Of a stretch of DNA of 64,000 nucleotides, positions 1 to 11,700 are shown piece after piece. Source of the DNA: Amoebophrya sp. A120 (taxonomy: Eukaryota; Sar; Dinophyceae; Syndiniales; Amoebophryaceae); assembly GCA_905178155.1 (NCBI GenBank), contig CAJINV010000001.1, positions 13,842,664 to 13,906,663 on the forward strand, read 5' to 3'. The notes below the pieces were generated by a model, which had not been told where the DNA came from, ran no database searches, and was given only the letters and a program-made list of their open reading frames with translations. Numbering within the stretch: position 1 is the stretch's first letter; each line of letters opens with the position of its first letter. A program made the position numbers and the translations under genes.

Positions 1-2
1 GG

Positions 3-286
3 GGGGACGACGGTGCTGGCCACAAGGGGGGCGCGGCAGCGGGCTTCGGCAGAGACGGCTACCGCCCCGCGCTGGGCCCGGCGACGCGGGCTTCCAGGCC
101 GCCGGCGGAGGCCCTATCGGCGCCCGCCGGGGCTAGCCAAGCGGGCTCCGCTGGGCCTGCAAGAGTATTAAGTGCCCGCCCGCACCCCTATACCTCAGCG
201 GGCCCCAGCGCTGGGCCGCGCGCCCCGGCACCCTTGAAGCCGGCCGACCCAGCAGCAGTGCAGCGCGCCGTACTTCTGTGTCTGAG
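3..286 (+). CDS. Probable upstream exon of the SRPK-like kinase gene (5' partial)
   Basis: Frame 3 is open from the first base of the window to a stop near position 312. The encoded segment is rich in Ala, Gly and Pro and has no recognisable domain. A donor-like GTATAA begins at 287, in phase 2, and the next exon begins after CACAG at 518 with one base that completes the codon, so the two exons join in frame across an AT-rich 232-bp intron. Similar GTATAA or GTATAG donors occur in other genes of this window. The alternative is that this is the 3' end of a separate upstream gene ending at the stop near 314; low-complexity coding sequence cannot settle this. Confidence 0.45.
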
Positions 287-518
287 GTATAAAAATAAAG
301 GCGCTACCTGCAGTTAAGCAGTAATTATGACGTTGAGGCCTTTGCTCGCTTTTCGCTGTGTCATTGCTTTGATAGATCTGCCCCGGGCCAGTTTCTTTGG
401 TTTTTTTTGCTGATGAATGGAGCCGCCCTGGTCTTATTTCTTTGCTGGATTTTGTGCCGGGGCGCTCTTGACTGCTTCACTTTGATGGGAAAGTTGAAAA
501 CTATTCGAACTATCACAG
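287..518 (+). other. Predicted GT-AG intron of the kinase gene
   Basis: This AT-richer stretch starts GTATAA and ends ATCACAG. Flanking frames agree (phase 2). It lacks the terminal inverted repeats seen in the introner-type introns elsewhere in the window. Confidence 0.45.
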
Positions 519-3500
519 GAAAAAGTGGGCGGAGGTGGAGCAGCCAGAGAACATGAGAAAGGCAAAAGAGCGGCTCGCCCCCCTCATGTGGCGCGAAGAA
601 AAAGAGGTCAGCAGGCAGATGGCGCAGCGCTTGGGGAATTTTGGCGCCCATTTTCAAGGTGCCGCTGGCAAATCGTTCCGCACGCAATTCGCCTGTTCCC
701 TGGGGGAACAGGATGGGCCCCCACTGCGCACGCAGAGCGTGGATCATGTCTCGCTTGGGCCGGCGCATGGAGTGACGCCCGCAACGGAAGGAAGGACAAT
801 AGAGTATTGCATCGCTTCACACCCGGGCTTCACCAGCGCGGACAAAAAGGGCCCCGGCGTCAGTGTTCACGGTTGCGGCTACCTCGGGCGCGGACAGTAT
901 GGGACTGTGTACAAAGCCTGGCGCCGGGAGCTGCCGACAGCGATGGGAGACAATTTGCAGAAGCCCCCACCAGGAGGGTGGGGCCTGGTGGCAATGAAGT
1001 TCAGCTTGGGAGCTGGAAGGGAATCCTGCAGACAGGCGAACAGCATAATAATGCAGCACGAAGAGAAAGAGCGCCAGCACCTCGAAGGGATCGCCCGACG
1101 TGCTCATGAGGAGCAAGAAGGCTTGCCAGCTTGGAAAAGCAGTGAGGTGAAGGCAATCCAAAAGCGCATGGAACGCGAGGAGACCGGGTCCACGCCCCAT
1201 CGAAGTCTGGCGCTGGTGCTATCACGGCTACGGAACATGGGACCGGACTCCAACAGACTGGCCATGCCGATGTTGATGGGCCACGGGTTCGAGGCGTTCG
1301 CTTACAGCACACACCATGTGCAGGTGTTTGAACTTGCGCACGGCGATCTGGAACATTTGCAGGCCAGGTATTCGCGGACGGTGCAGCTGCAGGCACTTGA
1401 GAGCAGGGGCGGCCTTGACTCCGGGGTGAAAATCAATCGTAAGCACGAAAAAGAAGACTACTTCTCTTCCCTCGGCCCCTTTGATCGTGATATGAGCCCC
1501 AATATACTGGACATAAACGCAAACGGCGACAGAAAAATCGGCCTCCCCATTCACATCGCCTACCGATTTTGTTTGCAGATGTTACAGGGGATGCGCTGGC
1601 TGAAGCACAATAACTTCATTCACACGGACCTCAAGGAGGCGAACACATTTGTCTATTTCGTTACAGCTTGGACGGCCGTTAGATTTCTGCGCGGTGAATT
1701 TCAAGTGATTTTAGCGGTCTGCAAGAATTTGGCAAGTCAAGTGGTTCTGCGGATATTTCTTCCCGGAAATATCGACATCCACCCGACGGAAAAGCCGGAG
1801 CGACATAAGTTCCAACAGGCTTCCGGTTGTGGCAGAATTTGTCAAGCAAAAAAGAAGCGGGATGGGGCGACGCAATGTCCAGCTGCATTGTCAACGCCCT
1901 AGGCTGATGAGTCATGAAGTAGCTTCGCGTCGTTGCTTTTCGTTTTGTGGGTGCTGCGGATGGTTTGCCGGGCTCGGGCGTCTGGGTCTGCCAGATGCTC
2001 TCTGCTTCGGTAAATCAAAACAATTTAATGTCTTGCGCGACCTTGTGGCGTGCTTGCATTTTGTTGCTTTCGTATTTGTGCGTGCATGCGCCAAAGGCTT
2101 CGCATTTTTTGAAGCAAATGTGGGACGATCGTTTTGGATTTGGTTTTTCGGCTCCGGTGAATTTAGAAACGAAGGCAAAATGGGTACCGGTTTGATGATG
2201 GTCTGGAATCCAGAATCAGCTCGGGGTGAATTTAGGAAATTGCCGAAATTTACTAAATTCACCGGCCTGCCGTTTCTAAATTCACCACTAAATTCACCGA
2301 TCGCAGCATGCCATCGGTAAACGGGGTACTTTTAAGCCGCTTTTTGGCGCCAAACAGCACGGCACTCCGCATCGATGATTTTTAGGAAAAAAACCATCCT
2401 CATCATACCATGGGGAATGATGTTTAAATGGAAGCTTTTCCCGATGGCAGTGCCTTTTCTTTGCGATTTTCGTTGCCCAAAATTTGAACACGGAAGTTGA
2501 AGGGTTAACAAGGAATGGAGAAGATCACGAAGAAGCCAAAAGGTCTACTTCGCGAAAAAAGACGCGGAGCAGTGTGCTAGGTTGGGCAAGGTTGCGAGGG
2601 GGATTGCCTTCAATGTGGGGGAGCCTTGGCGACGAGCACAATGCCGCCGCTACCTCTATTTGTGCTAGCCCTTGCCTCGCGAACCATAACCCCCCGAAAC
2701 GCCAGCCCCACGATTCTACTCCCCTTCTAAAATCACTAGAAATTCACCGCCCCTATATCTAATGGGCGTCCAAGCTGTAACTATTTCGACCCAAACGATT
2801 TTCCGCGGCCGCTGGTGTTTGTGAAGGGGCAGAAGATCAGATTGGACCACCACGAAAACTGGCACAAGTACCCGTCATCCGACCACCCAGAGTTGCATGC
2901 TGGCACAGGGCGGCAAGAGAGTGCGAACGATGCAGAGTTGCGCGAAGAAGAAGCAAACGCGCGGAAGAGAGACCCATTCTTCTATGGCTTCGACACCGTG
3001 GACCACTACGATCTCGAGCCGTATTTGCTAGCGTGCTCGGTGAAGATCGGTGATTTTGGCGAACTGGAGACAGCGCCGCTTGACAACTGTCCCAAGGGTG
3101 ATCAGTATCAGCCCACCTCATATCGGGCGCCGGAGGTTTTCCTGGGTGATTGGCCACTGACGCCCGCCATCGACATGTGGTCTTTTGGGGTCACGATGCA
3201 CGGGCTGTGTGTTGGCGAAAGCATTTTCGAACCGCCCAAAAGAACACTCGCTATCCCCAACACGGATCAATACAAGGACCACAAAAGGCGACTGGATCTG
3301 GAGACCCGACTTGCGGTCACCGGGCCGTGCCCGCGCAGACTGGTGGATAGGGGGCAGATGAAGCGGTTTGCTGAGAAGTATTTCCAGTTGTTGGATGCGC
3401 CGCCAGAGAAAGGGCAGCAAGATCTCCACGCGTTCAATAAGGTTGTCGAAAAGCGTGACCTTTCCCTGGGTACGCAGCCTGTCAAACAAGTGGATATTTT

Positions 3501-4566
3501 CCCCAAGCCACAGAAAAACTTCTTCCACCTCAAAAGGGCCCGAGAGCAGCTGCCGGCGCTGCGCCGGCAGCTTGCCGTTACATCTTCGATCGTGCGCCCA
3601 TTGTTGGACTCGGAAACACGCCGGCGGGTTTTTGAGCGCACATTCGTGACGGATGAACACAAGGAGCTTTGTAGGTTCTTCAGTTTTTCCCCTGCTTCGG
3701 TCGGGGTCTATGTTTACCCGACCCTTGCCCCGTTGGATAATTACTTGGACTCCCTACCTGCGAGGTTCTACGATGCATGGAGCCGAGCGCGCTCCGAATG
3801 CAAGCAAACAGGCACGACTCGTTCTCGTATTAGTGAGAAGATTTGTGATGTCTCCGGGAGCGTCTCGGTCCTTGGGGCCGACGTACTAGCCAGCAATACC
3901 GTGGCGCGGTCCGTCGACACGTTTTCGACAACAGTAGCAGGCCCCACCCCCACCCCGGCTGAGCGAGAGCCCAGAAGCTTTGCACCTGCTTCCAGCGACG
4001 CCGCTGTGTCAGCAACACCCGCGGTGCTCAGCGGAAGCGGAACTGGCGGGCCTTTCGCAGCGCCCGTAGCGGACGACCTTATTTTGCTGCAGCAGCAAGT
4101 AGAAGAAAGTCAAAGTTTCGAGAAAGCATCAGAGCAGAAGAAAACTCAAACTCTGCGGGAACAGCTTCGGGCGAAGCTTCAAGTAGAGTATTGCGACATG
4201 CTGCTAAAGATCTTCGATCTGGACAAAGAGACGCGAATTACGCCCGACGCCTTGCTTTGCCATGAGTTTTTTAAGACGTTGAGGAACCTGCTCTACTCGG
4301 AGGAAGTTTCTGGTCCGGCAGCTACTGGCGGGGCTAAGTCGCAAACAAAAAACGAGAAACAATGCCCGGCAGGCGAACAACTGCTGATGGCTGGTGAGAC
4401 AGTTCCTCCATCCGGCCAGGAAGATAACGACAAAAGTACAGCTGGAAAAACGTCCCGGCAGTGTGGCATCGGCAAGAGAAAGCGGAGCATGAGCAGCAGC
4501 AGTAGTGGGGCAGAGGGTGCAGGCGCGCCAATGGACGTAGATGCAGAGGGCGATCAAGTGCGGTAA
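519..4566 (+). CDS. SRPK-like serine/threonine protein kinase, split by a transposon-like intron
   Basis: Exons are 519-1660 and 2789-4566; the first internal ATG is at 553 if the upstream exon is not used. The protein has a glycine loop (LGRGQYGTVYKA, about 883-918), the VAMK lysine (988-999), a catalytic loop HTDLKEAN (1621-1644), DFG (3052-3060), YRAPE (3121-3135) and DMWSFG. The HTD catalytic loop and a long spacer of roughly 80-90 residues between the catalytic loop and DFG are typical of SR-protein kinases, in which a spacer separates subdomains VIb and VII; the YRAPE segment is CMGC-like. By analogy it would phosphorylate RS-rich splicing factors, but that is inference. The C-terminal part after about 3750 is low-complexity and Ser/Glu-rich. 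The exon junction lies just after the catalytic loop, and excising 1661-2788 restores frame exactly (1128 nt). DYRK/CLK-type kinases are the main alternative. Confidence 0.75.
1661..2780. mobile_element. 1120-bp non-autonomous inverted-repeat element acting as an intron (8-bp duplication)
   Basis: The ends are inverted repeats: TTACAGCTTGGACG at 1661 and its complement ending at 2780, with similarity reaching about 57 bp inward (1661-1717 against 2724-2780). Identical 8-bp direct repeats CTATTTCG flank it at 1653-1660 and 2781-2788. Removing the element and one repeat copy joins the kinase exons in frame. Inside are subterminal copies of CTAAATTCACC in both orientations (2156, 2225, 2253, 2276, 2288, with related copies in the terminal repeats). 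An 8-bp duplication plus subterminal repeats suggests a hAT-type MITE, although the terminal bases are not a classic hAT end. No transposase ORF is present. Confidence 0.85.
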
Positions 4567-5755
4567 CCCCTTCCACGCCAGCCCTCTGGGTGTAATTGCT
4601 TACGGTGTACTGCCTAAGGAAAATGCGACCGTCGCAGCCGCGCCGTGTCTACAACGCCACGAGACACATGCCGTGCCTTTTTTGAGTACTGAGCTACGAA
4701 ATGCGGCTGCCGCTGACGCATGTGCCTATAGTTCTTCTTTGAATTGCAATTGTTTTTTCCTTGTAAGTATGTTTCATCGTTTATGTTTTTTGCGAAAGCT
4801 CGACTTCGCCTTCCCCAAGGCCCCTAGCGCGCATGAAGTATCATGTGTCAAACCGTGCATAGTAGGACGAAAACGCGTGCCAACAAAAACATACTGAGTG
4901 TTTTGAAAATGTTGTTGATTAAAACGCTTTCGTCTCATCTGAAGCTGAAGAAACTGATTGTGATTATCCTGTACGCGGGTCGTGATTGTTTGAAAAAAAA
5001 CTCTTCGAGGCACGTTCGCAGTCGTCTTTCTGGTTGCCAAGCTGCATTATTTTGAAAGCCGACTGGTGGCATCATGTTCCGTTTGTGAATTGCAAGCGTC
5101 CCTTTTTCGTGGGAAAGCGGCTTCCCGTGAACCATGGATCTTCGTCGGGATATTCGTCTATGTCTCTATGAATAGTCGCTCGCGGTCGCGTTTGCAGATG
5201 ATCGAGGCATGCAATGTTGAAGTAAATTTATGATTCGTGTTGCTGTTCGTTGAAACTTTACATGCAAAAAATATAAATCCATAAAGAGAAACAGGAAATG
5301 CACGTTGGAATCGCTTTATGCGTGTCGTTGTCGTTGTATTTCGTGACAAAGCTTGATCAGTCGGTGCAGCTGCACTGAATTTTTAATATCGTGAGGTATG
5401 TCTATCTTCATGATCATGATCGTCTCTCACTCTCCATATCTATGCCGTTTTCGCAGGAGGTCCGTGGTCGTGCTCATGTTCAATCGCCTTATTGATGTTC
5501 TGTCATTGTGGTTTGGTTGTTGGCTATTTGTGATCATGCAATAGAGTTCTTGCGATAGCGATAGCGATTAGAGCTTATTTCCTGACGCATGTGCACTTTG
5601 TTCGCTTCATCTGCAGGGTGTTTTTTCTCTGTTGTGTGCGTGAAAAAGATTGTGCCTTGTCAGACGAAGGTGCTAGCACTGTGCGGCTACTTTACCTCAT
5701 TAATTGACTTCTGCCACACGAGGTCTGATTCAATTCCGTAACACACAGAAACAAA
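4567..5755. other. Intergenic region, AT-rich
   Basis: I see no convincing coding sequence, RNA gene or inverted-repeat element here. A pyrimidine-rich tract ending CTGCAG at 5616 would suit a splice or spliced-leader acceptor for the downstream gene, but this is a guess. A short GCGATA triplet repeat lies near 5555. Confidence 0.5.
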
Positions 5756-8700
5756 ATGGAGACGTTGGAGGAAGATCTCGATGCGGTGTTGACGCAGTCA
5801 AGATCCATCTGGAACCCTCTGAAGAAGCGGACTCTCACCCTCCGCGAGCTGCAGAGAGCAAAAGACGAGTTGCAGCGCGCCAGTGCGCCGCCGACACGAA
5901 CCGACTTCTACCACCCGCCAGCCGATGTTGCTGACGGGCTCCTGCGGACAACGAGAGGCGAGCACGATTTTTTGGATGGCGCAGAAGAAGAGAAAGGCGA
6001 CGGGTTTCTTTCCGGAGGGGACAGCACCACGAAGTCCCGCGATGTAGCTGCTGCTGGCGGCGCTCCGGGTGCGAGTCAGAACAGCCAGACCGGCCCTAAG
6101 CCCCCCGGGTTGAACTTGAACGGCGGTCAGCCGGGTCCTCTCGGGGGCAACGACTACCACTTTTCGAGTACGAGCAACACGCCGTCCGCAACGCCCCCAG
6201 CCTCGGGAAACAAGACGCAGTCGAAAGAGTCGAACGGGCCGACGTCCCAGACCCAGCAGCCCGAGAGCATTGGCGAGATGATGGAGCGGAGGCAAAAGGA
6301 CAAGCAGAAGAAGCGGTCACTTTTGGACTACATGAAGGAGTTTGAGAAGTTTCTCACCCTCGAGTCCGCGAAGAACCAAAATAAGGGCCACTTCCTGAAC
6401 GACAAGCGGCTGCTGAAAAAGCTGATGGACTTTTTGGACAAGGGGAACTTTGACATCATGGCGGATTTGGGGCAAACGAACGAACCCTACGCGGAGCCCT
6501 GGAAGCTGCTCACGGTGTACCAGCTGGCGACCCGGCACTTGCAGAAAATCAAGCACGGGCGCTGGTTCGAGGACAAGAACCTGGCGGAGTATTTGAACTT
6601 TTCCGTCGAGGAACGAACCCTTCTGCGCAGGCTCTACTTGCAGCTTTGCCAGGCACACAAGGTAAGTTAGTACTCACTGTTACTACGTGAACTTTTTCTC
6701 GTTTGCCTTTCTGATTCGAACCTCTCGGCCGCACGTTCGCTTCGATCTAGAACTGGTAGAACGCTTGCATGTCGCGGTGTTTTGTTCCAACGTCGCACAA
6801 GCTGACCGTCAATGCAATGAATTACTTGCACTACCAGGATGCCCGCATCGTGGCGCAGCTACTGCAAGGGAGGCGGAAGACCGGGAAGTTGCTGAAATCC
6901 CCAGGCAGCGACTCCGACTCGAGTTCCGCTAGCCCGAGCCCCCGGCCGTCCTCACCGGAAGAGGGCGACGTGGACAGTCTGGCGTCGGACGAACTGTTGA
7001 CCATGGACCCGGAAGACTTCGCGCCGCCGGACGTCCCGCGCGTGGCGCGTGGCTCGCCACTGCAACTGAACAAGGAAACGGGAAGATTGGAGATGCCCGA
7101 GGGCATGAAAAGTCCCAGCGGCCACACTGACCAGGTGCACTTCGATCCCAACAACCCGGAGGTCTTCAACTTTCTTCCCGGCCAGTCCTCCGCCGCTAAT
7201 TTTGGGGTGCAGTTCAGCGTCACCGAGCCGGTGGAGAAGACGAGGAGAAAGCTGTACCAGGTGCTGACCCCGCGCACCCGCAGAAACGTCCGCGCGGAGG
7301 AGAAGAAGGGCCGCATCGACGCCACCGCGCTGTCGCTGTACGCAAAGTGCGCAGTGCAGTGCTTCCGGCTGAGTCAGCAGGCGGGGAAGTGTGTGTCCAC
7401 CTTACAAAACACGCACTTTCTGGACATGAACGACGTGGCATACACCGCCGCAGACCCGGCGGCACTGCTGGTAGCCCTGGAAAACGAGCAGCTGACCGAA
7501 GAGGAGGCGGAGCGCCTGCACTACGAAGCGCAGATGTTCGATCTGATCACGCGGTCGTCCGCGAAAAACGCGGTGAGAAGGTTGCCGAGGTGTCAACCCC
7601 GGCCGGATTTCAATGAGCCGCAGCTGCCGATCGAAGTTTTGGTCAACCTGTGCTACAAATTCGGACTGGTAACCGAGCGGTTCGAGGCTCGGCGCTGCGT
7701 TACCGAGTACCTAGAGAACCACAACAAATTTCTCGAGGTTTACCCGCGAGCCAGCGGGCTGGCGAAGGAAGACCGGAGCTACGCGCAGTTCACGGAACGG
7801 GTCTCGACCGTGCTGCAGGCGCGGAAAGCACTGCAGTTTGAGGACTTTTTGAACGTGTTGTCGTGGAAGAGCAAGCACAACCTAGACTTCGGCAACGATC
7901 TGCGAGCGCTGCTGAAGGACCAATACATGAGACGGTACTTCTACATCGACGACCTTGTAGTCTAGTCGTTAAGATGATGTTCCAAGAAACCAAGAGACTT
8001 CTTCCGAAGAAGTCTCTTGGTTATGCGTTTGCGTTTTTATTTTCCATCGATCCTGTTTCATCAACTTCAACATCAATCAACAAGCATAAGCAATGCTGTC
8101 ACTCTTTTTCTTCTTCTCAAGAATAACTAACAATGAGAATAACTCGAGCTCGACCTTTCCCACAACACATCGATCTATGACAGGCACGGCATTATCGAGG
8201 TGGCGGGCGCAAAAGTTGGCGACCGGTACTCCGTTATGAACTGCAGAAGTATCGTACTAGTATAAATCGCATGACAAATTAGCTTAGCGTGACAAATGGA
8301 ATTTGTCATGCTGTTTTACCTTGGGATGAAGATTTGTAATGCATGACTGCGATTACTACGAGTGCGATACTTTTGCACAGGATATTCGTCTACCGGGACG
8401 TGTTCGATTCGCTGCCGAACATGATGAACACGGTGGAAAGCATATCCTGAGTAAAAACGTACCCACACCAGAGTTGTAATGCAAATCTGCATGCTGAAAA
8501 TGTTTCTCATGCGGAGCTCCATGAGAAGCATTCTCTAGTCATGTTTTGCAATTTGTCATGCTCCAATCAGCATGGTAGGCTAGATCTGTGATGCTGCTGA
8601 GCTAGCTCAAACAGCACTACACTACGAATCCAAATTTGTCATGCAAAACAGCCAAAACTTGTGGATTTGAAACAATATCAAGTTTGGCACGCTTGGAAAG

Positions 8701-11700
8701 TGTTCGTGGTCGCGGTGCTGGCGAAGTTATGGGCGCGCGACAAGGGGTATGCGGTTAGTAGGGGATTGCCAGGCACCCTACGTTCAGGTAAGTTCCGTCG
8801 CGACTCTGGCGTAAGACCCCCGCCCCCCCTCCCACCCTTTGCTTCTGTTGCAGAATAAGTCAAGGAGTTGCACTCTGACCGCCACGCACAAACTAAACCT
8901 TTAAGTTGTCGCCAGTCAGCAGTGACAAACAACTGGCCAATGGTTTGACATCTCCGGTCCGCGGCACTTGCCTTTTTCGCCCGTGCCGCAGGTAAGGCAC
9001 AAATGGTCCAGCCTCCCCTGTCCGGGTGGGGTTGCGGCTTAAGGGAGAGTCTCGCCCCTTAGCCCAAAGGGGTGCGTCGTCTCTTCCGTGAGAACAAAAA
9101 CTTATGGCGTAAAATGGGTCGGGTCCTGGGTCGTTCTGTATGCTGGGCTGTCGCGCTCGGCTTGCTGGCCGGGCTGTACTGATCAGGTGTGGTGGGTAGC
9201 TCCCGACTGGTTGGCACTTTTAATGGGGCGACTTGCCGTGGTAGCGCTCGGCTTTTGTATGTTGAGGTTGCCGAAAGTGCTTCCTCGCCCACCCCCCGGG
9301 GAGGGGATCCTTGACCTGTGGCGCTGGGTGCGGGTGTCCACTACATGACGATGATGATTTGTCTAGCCGATTCCCCATCTTGACTCTGGTGTGGGTACGT
9401 TTTTACTCAGGATAAAGCATGAAGACCGAGCTGCTCATTGACACGATTATGCGCGACCTGGAGGTCAAGCAGAAGCGGCGCGTGCAGGCCGCCGGTGCGA
9501 AGGGTGGCGCGCAAGCGGTGGTGACCAAACCTGACGCGATCCCGGGCGTGGTTGCTTTTGGCAAGACGAAGCCGCCCGCGCGAACCGGCACACCGACGAA
9601 CAGTAACAAGCCCGGGATGAAGCAAGGCAGCGCTCCGGGTGGAACAAAGCCCGGATCCGAAAAGAAGGGCATCTTGAAGAAGGACAAAGACGAGAAGAAG
9701 AAAAAGAAACGTGCGCTGGGCGCTCCTGCCGCCAGCCAGGTACCTTAGTTAATACATTTAGGGCATCACATTCTAGGTTACGCAGTCAGCATGCGGGCGC
9801 GCAACCTCGTGAGGACCGGGATGGGGGGACCACCATCTGTGGCCCCATCTTTGTACAAAAGGCTCCGACAACAATCGGAGCCTGTCCGTGACCAAGCCCA
9901 AGCGGTGGTCAGCGAGAGCGAGCGGGGAGGCGGCCACCCTCCCGCGGCCGCCACGCGCGCGCCCGCCAAAGCCACGTACCGTAAGGTGAAACCGTCGGCG
10001 CCGATCGTTACGTACAGGTTAGCCCTGGACGACCGGAGCGCGGGTCAAGCCGACCCAAAACCAAGACGAAAGTCTAACGAGGGACACCTCTGTGCGCCCG
10101 CCGTATACCGCCCCGCACCTCTGTGCGACGGTCCCAGCCCGAAACCCCCGGCTTCGGCGGGGGGCTAGTAGGGACTTAGGATGGAAGGCTGTGAAGTGCG
10201 TCGCGTGCATGAATCTGACAGACACTACTCCACGACACATGCAAGATTGACACACAAAGCGCAAGCATCACATACGAACGACACACACCAGCCGACCGTG
10301 TGGCACCTCTGTGGCACGGCTAGATAGGGACTGCGTAGCCACCTGTTCGCACAATTTGCGCGTAGGGCAATAGAGATCTGAAATCATGCAGCGACGTGCG
10401 TTTGAATGCCCATGGAGTGCTACCTCATTGATTTTGAGTTTGCCCATGCACGTGATCTGTTGATGCCTCTGCTTCTACTTCTACTACGAATGCTGATGGT
10501 TAACGTTTTGGCTTGACTTGGAAATGAAATGGCTCTGCACTACTTTGGTTTTTATCCAAACATTTACCACTTGATGCCTCTTTGGCTGTTTCGCCACTTG
10601 ATGTTTCTGCTTCCGCCAACGATGACGATGCTGCCTTTTCATTTGGAATTTGTTTGTGGCTCTGGAATGATAACAGCGACCATCTGATGTGCTTTTAAGT
10701 TAATAGTGCCCTACAACACACTCATAAAACTCAAAACAAACATCCGACGCTGATAGAGCAGCAAAAACTTCTTCCCTTCCTGTTTGGCAAACGAGCTTGC
10801 TGATCAACACCATACGAAATGGCGCAACCAGCAACGGCAAAGGATTACTTCAAGTTCGACGGACGGCTGTCGCTTCAGCCGCTGGGCTCGGATCTTGCGC
10901 AGAAGTTCCGGAACTTCTACCATGGCTACGACTGTGCCGGCCAGCAGGCAAAAGACGACCTGGGGCAGCTCTGTGAGCGCGTCGTAACTTCGGGGGGTGT
11001 GCAGGAGCTGACCGGACTGGACCCGGGCAACGTGTTCCAGCTGGACACGGCCACAATGACGTTTACACCGGCGCAGGCGGAAGTAGCGGCGAAGATCTGC
11101 ATGCTGCAGTTCTTCAGTGAGCGGCACGCCAACGACGGCGGCCTGTCGAAAGGATACGACATGGTCACGATGCAGAAGATGAAGGACTACGCCCTGGCGG
11201 TGCACAATCATCAAATTGCGGCGATCAACAAGCCGGGGGCTTGGACGGAACTGCTCAACACGGTCGCAGGGCAGGCCAACGCGTGGCTCGGCGTTGACAT
11301 CGACCCGGCAACGACCATCCTCATCCACACCAGCAACCAGCCTCCCACACATCAGGAAGCGATCAATGGCATGCTGGGAATCCCCAACCCGCCGGTGCCG
11401 AACCCGAACCCCAACCCGCCGCTACCGCCGGTGCTGCCGCCGGTGTTGAATCCGAACCCGCCCGTGCCGGGGCCGAACCCGAACCCGCCAGCTCCGGGAC
11501 CGAACCCGCCGGCTCCGGGGCCGAGCCCGCCGGTCCCGAACCACAACAACCCGCCGGCACCGCCGCCGGGCGGGGGACAGCAGAATCTCGCGGGAGGGCC
11601 AAACGCCGGCAACCAGCCGGCGTACATGACCATCACGCAGTCAATGGTGGATGTCCTCCGCAACATGTCGGGGCAGTCGGTGGCCGCCCCGACGAAGAAC

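Noticed and set aside
535-537. GTG at 535 as the kinase start codon
   Set aside because: Nuclear genes here start at ATG; the frame is open further upstream, with an acceptor at 518, so 535 has no special status.
4567-5755. tRNA or other structured RNA genes in this and the other intergenic gaps
   Set aside because: I found no cloverleaf pattern or A/B-box pair by eye; a covariance-model scan would be needed to exclude small RNAs.
8661-9348. Short ORFs inside the 972-bp element as genes
   Set aside because: They lack start context and domains, and the element is excised in frame as a unit.
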